Shown here piece by piece: positions 55,198 through 64,000 of a stretch of 64,000 nucleotides of DNA. Source of the DNA: Gemmatimonadota bacterium (GTDB taxonomy: Bacteria > Gemmatimonadota > Gemmatimonadetes > Gemmatimonadales > Gemmatimonadaceae); contig NSHR01000008.1 in assembly GCA_002737115.1 (NCBI GenBank), positions 1 to 64,000 of the forward strand, written 5' to 3'. The position numbers and the translations under genes are program-made. A model generated the notes under the pieces. It saw only the letters and a list, made by a program, of their open reading frames with translations. It did not search any database and was not told the origin of the DNA. Every line of letters starts with the position of its first letter. Position 1 is the first letter of the stretch.

Positions 55198-56592
55198 ATG
55201 CGCGACATGGCCGATCAGGTCGTCGCGCGCTGCGTGGAGCACATCACCTCGCTGCCGAACCAGCCGCTGTATGGCGTGCATGGCGCGGAAGCGCTGTGCG
55301 AGCGCATGCGCGAGTCGTCGCCGGCATCGGGCACCCCGCTGCCGGCGCTGCTGGACGATCTGTTCACGACCTACATCCCACAATCGTTCAACACGCCGTC
55401 TCCGGGCTATCTCGCGTACATCCCGGGTGGCGGTCTGTTTCCGGCGGCGCTGGCGGATTTCATCGCCGCTACGACGAACCGGTACACGGGTATCTGGCAG
55501 GCCGCACCGGCGCTGGTGCAACTGGAAGCGAACGCGCTGGACTGGCTGCGCGAATGGATGGGATTTCCGGTCGGCACGCGGGGCGTGTTCACCACCGGCG
55601 GTTCGATGGCCACGTTCAATGCCGTGCTGTGCGCGCGTGAGCAGTATCTGGGCGTCGATATCCGACGCGGTGTGCTGTACACGTCGGACCAGGTGCACCA
55701 TTGCGTGAACAAGTCAGCAAAGCTGGCGGGCATCATGCCCGATCGCGTGCGCTCCATTCCCACGGATTTCCGGTTCCATCTGCGGGTCGATGCACTACGC
55801 GCCGCGATCGCGCAGGATCGTCGCGACGGGTTGCTGCCGTTCATGGTGGTATCGAACGCCGGCACCACGAACACTGGCGCCGTCGATCCGCTCGACGCCA
55901 TCGCCGATCTGTGCGCCGACGAACAGCTCTGGCATCACGTGGACGGGGCCTATGGCGCGTTCTTTCAGCTGTGCAGCGATACCCGCGATGTGCTGCGGGG
56001 TATCGAGCGCGCGGACTCGCTCACGCTCGATCCGCACAAGGGCATGTTCATGCCCTACGGCACCGGCGCGTTGCTGGTGCGCGATGGCGCCGCGCTGCGG
56101 GCGGCGCACGGGGCCACGGCCGACTATCTGCCGGACATGCCGAGCGCCGCGGAGTTCTACGATCCGAGTCAGCATGGACCTGATCTGTCGCGCGGCTTTC
56201 CGGGGCTGCGCATGTGGCTCACGATCAAGCTGTACGGCGCCGATGCGTTTCGGGCGGCGATCGACGAGAAGCGCGCGCTGGCCCTCGATGCGGCAGCGCG
56301 GGTTGCGCAGTTGCCGCATGTGGTGATGGACGCGCCGCCGGAGCTGTCGTTGTTTCCGTTTCACCTCACCTGGCCCGGTGCCACGTTGGCGCAGGAAGAC
56401 GCGGCCACCCGCGACCTGATGGCGGCCACGTCGCAGCGCGGGCGCGTGATGATCAGCGGCGCGGTGGCCGGCGGTCGCTATGTGGGTCGGGTGTGCGTGC
56501 TGAGCTTCCGGACGCACGCGGCGCAGATCGACCACCTCGTGGCGGACATGGCATCGGCCATCACTGAGGTGGTGGCGACGCACCGGGCGTAG
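55198..56592 (+). CDS. Pyridoxal-phosphate-dependent group II decarboxylase-like enzyme (2)
   Basis: 'YIPGGGLFPAALADFIAATTNRYTGIWQAAPALVQLE', 'GVFTTGGSMATFNAVLCARE', 'WHHVDGAYGAFFQL', 'SLTLDPHKGMFMPYGTG'. Confidence 0.88.
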   Translation: MRDMADQVVARCVEHITSLPNQPLYGVHGAEALCERMRESSPASGTPLPALLDDLFTTYIPQSFNTPSPGYLAYIPGGGLFPAALADFIAATTNRYTGIWQAAPALVQLEANALDWLREWMGFPVGTRGVFTTGGSMATFNAVLCAREQYLGVDIRRGVLYTSDQVHHCVNKSAKLAGIMPDRVRSIPTDFRFHLRVDALRAAIAQDRRDGLLPFMVVSNAGTTNTGAVDPLDAIADLCADEQLWHHVDGAYGAFFQLCSDTRDVLRGIERADSLTLDPHKGMFMPYGTGALLVRDGAALRAAHGATADYLPDMPSAAEFYDPSQHGPDLSRGFPGLRMWLTIKLYGADAFRAAIDEKRALALDAAARVAQLPHVVMDAPPELSLFPFHLTWPGATLAQEDAATRDLMAATSQRGRVMISGAVAGGRYVGRVCVLSFRTHAAQIDHLVADMASAITEVVATHRA

Positions 56593-56624
56593 GGTTTAGC
56601 GGTCGCCCAACGCCCGGGGCTCGA

Positions 56625-57707
56625 CTACTTCGTGAACGTGCCGCCGGCGACGTCGTTCATGAACGTGATCAGACCGCCAAAGTACGTGGGGCCGTCGTCG
56701 TACATCGCCATGTGCCCGGCGTTGGGGCAGAGCAGGTAGCGGCCCTTGGGGAACTGCGTCGACATCCACTCCATGTGTTTCGGATCCATGGTGTCGTAGG
56801 TGCCCGCGATGACGAGCGTCGGCACCGTGATGTTCTTGAGATCGGCGGTGCGATCCCAGTTCACGAGTTTACCGCTGGCCCCGAGCTCACTCGGCCCCTG
56901 CATCGGGATGTAGATGTCGGGGTTCATGTGCTTGAAGGCGCGGTTTACCGGCTCCGGCCACTGCGCAGCGGGTTTGCGCAAAATGTGCTGCTCGTAGTGA
57001 TTGGGAATGAGCAGCTCCATGTAGCGCGGATTGGTATAATCTTTTTTCGCTTCGATGGCCTTCACTTCGGCCAGCACCTGCTGATTCATGGCGGGCATGA
57101 GCACGCTGTCGGCATAGCGATTGTACGCCGGAATGCTCGCCATCATGTTCGAGATGATGAGGCCCTTGAGATTCTGGCCGTACTTGAGTGCGTACTCAGT
57201 GGCGAGAATGCCGCCCCACGAGTGGCCCAGCACATAGAAGTTGGTGCTGTCGAGTCCGAGGGCGATCCGCACCTGCTCGACTTCTTCCACGAAGCGCTCG
57301 GTATTCCAGAGCGATGAGTCCTTGGGCTGGTCGCTGTTGTACGAGCCGAGTTGGTCGTAGTAGTAGTACTCGACGCCGGCGGCGGGGAGATACGCGTCGG
57401 CGGCTTCGAAGTACTCGTGCGTGACGCCGGGCCCGCCGTGCAACAGCAACAATTTGATCGTGGGGTTATTGCCGACGCGCTTCGTCCACACGTTAAACGT
57501 GCCCTTGGGCGTCGTGATCGGAATCATCCGCACGCCGCCCGCATACGTGTCGGTGCGTCCGGTGGTATCGAAGTAGCTGGCGAGCGATGGGGTGGCCGAA
57601 TTGGCGGCGACCTGATCGGTGGACGGTGTCGCGCACCCCGCGATGATGGCCGGGGCCAGGACGCACGACGCCAGCACCGCGGCGCGTAGACGGGATGGCG
57701 TCTTCAT
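56625..57707 (-). CDS. Proline iminopeptidase-like alpha/beta hydrolase, lipoprotein signal
   Basis: MKTPSRLRAAVLASCVLAPAIIAGCATPS lipobox; 'LLLLHGGPGVTHEYFEAADAYLPAAGVEYYYYDQLGSYNSDQP', nucleophile 'VLGHSWGGILATEYAL'. Confidence 0.9.
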   Translation of the reverse strand: MKTPSRLRAAVLASCVLAPAIIAGCATPSTDQVAANSATPSLASYFDTTGRTDTYAGGVRMIPITTPKGTFNVWTKRVGNNPTIKLLLLHGGPGVTHEYFEAADAYLPAAGVEYYYYDQLGSYNSDQPKDSSLWNTERFVEEVEQVRIALGLDSTNFYVLGHSWGGILATEYALKYGQNLKGLIISNMMASIPAYNRYADSVLMPAMNQQVLAEVKAIEAKKDYTNPRYMELLIPNHYEQHILRKPAAQWPEPVNRAFKHMNPDIYIPMQGPSELGASGKLVNWDRTADLKNITVPTLVIAGTYDTMDPKHMEWMSTQFPKGRYLLCPNAGHMAMYDDGPTYFGGLITFMNDVAGGTFTK

Positions 57708-58201
57708 AGGACCTTCTTGATTGCCGCGTCGAGATTCTGCGTGCCGCCGACACCGGTGTAGACGATTTTCCCCGCCTTGTTCACGACCACGACGTAGCTG
57801 GTGGCCGGCACGTCGTAGGCGCCGCTCACGGTCCCCTGTTTGTCGTACAACAACTCGCCGCCGAGCTTGTTGGCTTTCTGCCAGCCCTTTACGCGATCGA
57901 TGGACTGGTTCACCGACACGGCGACGGTCACGAACTTCACCTGCGCTCCATGCTTGGTCATGGCGGCGCGCATGGCGGGCTCGAGCTGCTTGCAGTTGCC
58001 GCACCAGGTCGCCCAGAACTCGAGTACGACCGGGGTCTTGCCGAGGTAGGCGGAGAGATCGACGGTTTTGCCGTCGAGCGTTTGGAGGGGGCCGGCCGGG
58101 GCCATTTCACCGACCGCGATGCCCAGCTCCTGGGCCATCGCGGGGGTGGCGGTGAGGGCGAGGGCGGTGAGGGCGAGGCGGAGGGCGCGGAAGGATCTCA
58201 T
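57704..58201 (-). CDS. TlpA-like thioredoxin-fold protein
   Basis: Signal peptide; 'GKTPVVLEFWATWCGNCKQLEPAMRAAM' CxxC; ATGA overlap (57704-57707) with the downstream hydrolase. Confidence 0.88.
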   Translation of the reverse strand: MRSFRALRLALTALALTATPAMAQELGIAVGEMAPAGPLQTLDGKTVDLSAYLGKTPVVLEFWATWCGNCKQLEPAMRAAMTKHGAQVKFVTVAVSVNQSIDRVKGWQKANKLGGELLYDKQGTVSGAYDVPATSYVVVVNKAGKIVYTGVGGTQNLDAAIKKVL

Positions 58202-58300
58202 AACGGCCAAGTGTGGAGTATGGAGTAAGGGGTAGGGTGTACGAGGCGACGCGGGGCGTTTGTCCTCCCGACCCCGTACCCCGAAGCCCCTACGTCGCTG

Positions 58301-59041
58301 TTAAAAAAAGACCTGCCCCATCTTCACCAAGTAGTACTCCGCCATGCCGAGCATGACGAAGGCGAAGACCTTTTTGATCGTGAGCATCCATGCACCGGCG
58401 CGCGGCAATCGCGATAGCGAGCCCGCCGAGAGGCCGACGACGACCAGCAGCGTGCACATGCCCAGCGAGAAGGTGAACAGGTAGAGAAAGCCGAGCAGGG
58501 CGGAGCCGGTGGTGGAGACCCAGGTGAGGACGGCGGCCATGACCGGGGCGGAGCAGGGGGCGGCCACGAGGCCGGAGGCGGCGCCCATGATGAACGCACC
58601 GGCGACGCGTCCACCGGTTCCGGCGTTGGCGGCGCGCTGCAGGATGGCGGCGGGGACGCGGACGGGGATGACGTCGAACATGGACAGGGCGGCCAGCATG
58701 AGCAGGTTCGCCATGGCGAAGTAGGCCCAGGGGTTGGCCGAGACCGTGCCGAACATGGTGCCGGTGAGACCGGCGAGGAGACCGAGCCCGGCGTAGACGG
58801 TGGCCAGTCCGAACACGTAGGTGAGCGAAAGGCCGAGTGGGCGCCACTTTGACGCTATTGTGGCGCCCGACTGTTCCGATGATGACTGGCCGCCCACGAT
58901 CGCGGCCGTGATCGGGATCATCGGGTACACACAGGGGGTCAGCGACGTCAGGACTCCGGCTGCGAAGAGCAGGGGGAGCGCGGCGGCGGGGTTGCCGGAG
59001 AGCTGCGCGGTGACGTCGGCGATTTGCGTGAGAGCCATCAT
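58301..59041 (-). CDS. Cytochrome c biogenesis protein CcdA / DsbD-type transmembrane domain
   Basis: 'LPLLFAAGVLTSLTPCVYPMIPITAAIVGG', 'GLVAAPCSAPVMAAVLTWVSTTGSALLGFLYLFTFSLGM' with the paired TM cysteines. Confidence 0.93.
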   Translation of the reverse strand: MMALTQIADVTAQLSGNPAAALPLLFAAGVLTSLTPCVYPMIPITAAIVGGQSSSEQSGATIASKWRPLGLSLTYVFGLATVYAGLGLLAGLTGTMFGTVSANPWAYFAMANLLMLAALSMFDVIPVRVPAAILQRAANAGTGGRVAGAFIMGAASGLVAAPCSAPVMAAVLTWVSTTGSALLGFLYLFTFSLGMCTLLVVVGLSAGSLSRLPRAGAWMLTIKKVFAFVMLGMAEYYLVKMGQVFF

Positions 59042-59114
59042 GTGGGGAAGATACGGCAGAATGGACGGGGGTGTTCCCTCCCCCGCGAAGGTGGGAGGCC
59101 TTCTTCATCGGCCG

Positions 59115-60053
59115 TTACGGTGGCCCGTCGGATAGTATCGAGAGCGCCTGCAGTGCGCAGCGAGTGACCGCGAGCCGCTGCGCGTTGAAACCCGCCGTCG
59201 GCGCGGCCGCTTCGAGGGCGGTCGCGAACACGTGCACGGCTGGGCCGCGTTCCACCCACCCCACCCACCATCCCACCGTCTCCGACCCGGGAGGCGTGGT
59301 CAGTCCCGTCTTGGCCCGGATGGTGTAGGTGGCGGTGACTTCGTTCACCATCATCGCCCGGACGATCGCCATGCTGCGGCGCGAGACGGGGAGGTCGTCG
59401 TGCAGCAGACGCGTAAGTACCGCCACCTGCCCGCGGGGCGAGATACGCAGCGCGCCGGTGAGCCAGAACTGATCGATGCCGCCACCGATGTTCCGGTTGC
59501 CGTACCCGATCGTATCGAGCGCCTGCTGCATCCGCACCGACCCGATGCGCCGCACCAGCGACTGAAAATGCGGCACGGCCGACAGGCGGAACGCGGTCTG
59601 GAGATCGAGATCGCGGTTGATCTCCGGGCGGTCGCGGACCACGCTGTCCCAGGGAATGACCGTCTGCGCATCGGCGATCACGCCCGTTTCGAGCGCGACC
59701 AGAGCGCTGATGATCTTGAAGGTCGAGGCCGGGATCAGTGGACGGTCCACGCGTTCCGCGTGGCCGGCCACGAGGGCGCCGGTGCGGGCGTCGGCGATCA
59801 GCGTCGATCCAGCCACGTCGCCGGCGCCTGTCCCTGCCGCACCGACACAAGCGCGGACGGCGGGTGATTCCGTCACCGACGTGCGCGGCGCCGGTAACGG
59901 CGAGGCGGTGGCCGTCGACTGGGCTCGCAGGGGGGACGCCGATGTGACGCCGAGGAGCAGGGCCATCGCCAGCAGGGCCATCGCCAGCACAGTCCGTCGC
60001 AGCGGGTGGTCCGCGGCGTGACGGACGGCCACCAACGGGGCGCAGCGAGGCAT
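59115..60053 (-). CDS. Class D (OXA-type) beta-lactamase
   Basis: 'PASTFKIISALVALETG' (STFK), 'SAVPHFQSLVRRIG' (SxV), 'YGNRNIGGGIDQFWLTG' (YGN), 'AKTGLTTPPGSETVGWWVGWVE' (KTG); start MPRCAPLVAV at 60053. Confidence 0.92.
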   Translation of the reverse strand: MPRCAPLVAVRHAADHPLRRTVLAMALLAMALLLGVTSASPLRAQSTATASPLPAPRTSVTESPAVRACVGAAGTGAGDVAGSTLIADARTGALVAGHAERVDRPLIPASTFKIISALVALETGVIADAQTVIPWDSVVRDRPEINRDLDLQTAFRLSAVPHFQSLVRRIGSVRMQQALDTIGYGNRNIGGGIDQFWLTGALRISPRGQVAVLTRLLHDDLPVSRRSMAIVRAMMVNEVTATYTIRAKTGLTTPPGSETVGWWVGWVERGPAVHVFATALEAAAPTAGFNAQRLAVTRCALQALSILSDGPP

Positions 60054-60175
60054 GGCGGAGCAGTTTGAGGTGGCGGAGACGTGCCCGAACGGCGTGCGGA
60101 CAGCATACTGTAGCAGTCCTGCGTTGTCGACACACATTCCCGCGTTCCTCGTCCCTTCCCGTCGCTCCGGATCCC

Positions 60176-61576
60176 ATGCGCCTGACCCGCCGGCTTGTAT
60201 TGCCCGTTCTGCTGTCCGTCGCCACCACGGCCGCGTTTCCGGTCCCGGCTGCACTGGGGGCGCAGGGCATGATTCGCCCCGATGCCGACCCGCGCATCGA
60301 GAAACTGGTGGCGTCGGTGTCGCAGCCGCGGCTGCAGGCTACCGCGACCACACTGGCCGGCTTCGGCACGCGTTCCACGCTGTCCGACACCGTGTCGACC
60401 ACGCGCGGTATCGGCGCGGCGCGGCGCTGGATTTACGGCGAGTTCACGCGCATGAGCCCCAAGCTGCAGGTGTCGTACGACCGGCACATGCTGGCCCAGC
60501 AAGGGCGCATTTCGCGCGAGGTGGAGTTGGTGAACGTGGTGGCGGTGCTGCCGGGCAAGAGTGCGCGTCGGGTGTACATCACCGGTCACTACGACACCGT
60601 GAACTCGCGTCGTCCGGCGGGCGCCGATACCACGGCGACCGCGGCCGGTGCGGCACCGAATGCGCCGTTGGTGCGTCCCACGATCAACGACAACGCTGAT
60701 GCGCCCGGTGCGAATGACGATGGCAGCGGCACGTCGCTCACGATGGAGCTGGCGCGGGTGTTCGCCGAGAGTGGGATCGAGTTTGATGCGACGCTGGTGT
60801 TCGTGACGTGGGCGGGTGAAGAGCAGGGGCTGATCGGCTCGATGGCGCATGCCACGGCGCTGCGTAACGCGAAGGGCGTGGTGGAAGCGAATTTCAACAA
60901 CGACATCGTGGGCAGCAGCCTGGGTGGCAACGGCATCATCGACGGCGAGAGCGTGAAGATCTACTCGCTCGGTCCGGAAGACTCACCCAACCGGTCGCTG
61001 GCGCGCTACGTGCAGCGCGTGGCGGGCACCTATGTGCCGTCGCACACGATTCGCTTGATGGCGCGCGAAGATCGCTTCGGTCGTGGCAGCGATCACTCGT
61101 CGTTCACGGCCAACGACTTTCCGTCGATCGTGTTTCGTGAAGCGAACGAGAACTACGAGCGGCAGCATTCGCCCGACGACAAGCTCGAAGGGATGGACTT
61201 CCGTTATCTCGCGCAGAACGCCCGCGTGAACGCGGCATCGGCGGCCTCGGTGGCGCTGGCGCCGCCGGCTCCGCGCGTGACGACGAATGGCGGCTCGGCC
61301 ACGATCGGCCGCGGCACGTCGGGCTATGAAGCCAGCCTGCAGTGGCAGCCGTCGGCGGGCGCGGTGGCGTATCGCGTATACTGGCGCGAGGCGTGGACCA
61401 ACGACTGGCAGAAGTCGCAGGTGGTGGGCAACGTGACGAAGATGCTCCTGCCGAATGTGTCGATCGACGACTACGTGTTCGGCGTGGCGGCGATCGGCGC
61501 CGATGGGAACGAGAGCGTGGTGAGCGCGTACGTGAGCCCGGTGCGCAAGATGACCGACGTGCTGATCAAGAAGTAG
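60176..61576 (+). CDS. M28 family metallopeptidase with C-terminal fibronectin-III-like domain
   Basis: 'VYITGHYDTVNSR', 'DAPGANDDGSGTSLTMELARVF', 'VTWAGEEQGLIGS', 'GRGSDHSSF'; C-term 'SLQWQPSAGAVAYRVYWREAWTNDWQKSQVVG'. Confidence 0.9.
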   Translation: MRLTRRLVLPVLLSVATTAAFPVPAALGAQGMIRPDADPRIEKLVASVSQPRLQATATTLAGFGTRSTLSDTVSTTRGIGAARRWIYGEFTRMSPKLQVSYDRHMLAQQGRISREVELVNVVAVLPGKSARRVYITGHYDTVNSRRPAGADTTATAAGAAPNAPLVRPTINDNADAPGANDDGSGTSLTMELARVFAESGIEFDATLVFVTWAGEEQGLIGSMAHATALRNAKGVVEANFNNDIVGSSLGGNGIIDGESVKIYSLGPEDSPNRSLARYVQRVAGTYVPSHTIRLMAREDRFGRGSDHSSFTANDFPSIVFREANENYERQHSPDDKLEGMDFRYLAQNARVNAASAASVALAPPAPRVTTNGGSATIGRGTSGYEASLQWQPSAGAVAYRVYWREAWTNDWQKSQVVGNVTKMLLPNVSIDDYVFGVAAIGADGNESVVSAYVSPVRKMTDVLIKK

Positions 61577-61615
61577 CAACCACTGCAGCGGCTCACATCC
61601 ATAACGGAGCACAAC

Positions 61616-62446
61616 ATGATTCGACGGGAGTTTCTGGTGACGACAGCGTTAGGTACGGCGGGTGCGTTGGCGACCTCGATGAGCGGCGGCGAGCCCTCGG
61701 ATCAGGATATGTCGACCTACGTGGATGGCATGCCGGTGGCGCCGATGCGCACCGAGCGCGCCACGCGCAAGATCCTGATCGCGGGCGGTGGTTTCGGCAC
61801 GGCGTTCATCCGCTACATGGCGCAGCTCACCGGCAAGCCGCGTCCGCGCTTGTTGTACCTGCCCACCGCGTCGGCCGATCGCGACGCGTCGGCGCTGAAC
61901 TGGTATAAGGCCTGCGCGCCGCTCAACGTCGAGCCGCACGTGCAGAACATGTTCATCGCCAGCACCGCGCAGTCGTTGGGCTGGGATGAGGTGCTGCTCT
62001 CCATGGACGGGATCGTGGCGTCGGGCGGCAATACGCTCAATCAGCAGGCCATCTGGAAGGCCCAGGGAATCGATGTGCTCCTGCGGCAGGCGTGGGATCG
62101 GGGGATCGTGCTGGGCGGGGCGAGCGCCGGCTCACTCTGTTGGTTCGAGGAGGGCACGACGGATTCGCGTCCCAAAGCGCTCTCCACGGTGCAGTGCCTG
62201 GGCTTCATTCCGGGCAGTCATTCGCCCCACTATGACGCGGAGCCGGGACGTCGGCCGCTGTACCAGAAGCTGATCGGCTCCGGCGAGATGAAGCCGGGCT
62301 ATGCCTGTGACAACGACGCCGGCATCTACTTCGAGGAGACGGCGGTGAAGCGCGTGGTGCACACGCGACCGGCGGCCAAGTGCTACTACGTGAGCCGCGT
62401 GGACGGGAAGGCGGTGGAGCGCACTCTGGAACCCGAGGCCATCTAA
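61616..62446 (+). CDS. Peptidase E (S51 family dipeptidase)
   Basis: 'ILIAGGGFGTAFIRYMAQLTGKPRPRLLYLPTAS', 'SGGNTLNQQAIWKAQGID', nucleophile 'GIVLGGASAGSLCWFEEGTTDS'; Tat-like N-terminus. Confidence 0.88.
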   Translation: MIRREFLVTTALGTAGALATSMSGGEPSDQDMSTYVDGMPVAPMRTERATRKILIAGGGFGTAFIRYMAQLTGKPRPRLLYLPTASADRDASALNWYKACAPLNVEPHVQNMFIASTAQSLGWDEVLLSMDGIVASGGNTLNQQAIWKAQGIDVLLRQAWDRGIVLGGASAGSLCWFEEGTTDSRPKALSTVQCLGFIPGSHSPHYDAEPGRRPLYQKLIGSGEMKPGYACDNDAGIYFEETAVKRVVHTRPAAKCYYVSRVDGKAVERTLEPEAI

Positions 62447-62522
62447 CTAGTTTTCGGCATCCGTCCGGGTCCGGCGTTTCACGTCGCTCGTTCTCTCCCG
62501 CTTTTCAGTTTCGGCACAACAT

Positions 62523-64000
<1,478 letters not shown>

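Overview
The window is high-GC bacterial chromosome, gene-dense on both strands. The gene content (BNR/VPS10-like ~1100 aa proteins, DUF5117-type metalloproteases, barrel-less TonB-plug proteins) suggests a Gemmatimonadota-like organism; this is inference, since there is no rRNA here. I support about 45 CDSs, two of them truncated by the window edges: a D-2-hydroxyacid dehydrogenase at the left and an EttA-like ABC-F ATPase at the right. The main theme is exported protein and peptide handling and surface proteins: three large BNR/sortilin-type beta-propeller paralogs plus a smaller BNR lipoprotein, two tandem zinc metalloprotease lipoproteins with different repeat linkers, M28 and S51 peptidases, an alpha/beta aminopeptidase-like hydrolase and a polar amino-acid ABC importer. 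Housekeeping genes include fabI (plant/chlamydia-like type), Sua5/YrdC, malic enzyme, mannose-1-phosphate guanylyltransferase and NDH-2. A class D beta-lactamase is also present. The best candidates for under-described biology are: (1) a tightly coupled DUF1800-DUF1501-collagen-like-Big2/propeller four-gene cassette (23.5-29.6 kb); (2) an SPFH/band-7 plus Arc-like RHH operon with a palindromic operator candidate over its predicted promoter (38.6-39.75 kb); (3) a near-perfect 47-bp-arm G-rich inverted repeat exactly filling the gap between two convergent stop codons (36.83-36.95 kb). I saw no tRNA, rRNA, CRISPR array, transposase or prophage. All homology calls come from reading motifs by eye; no database search was run.
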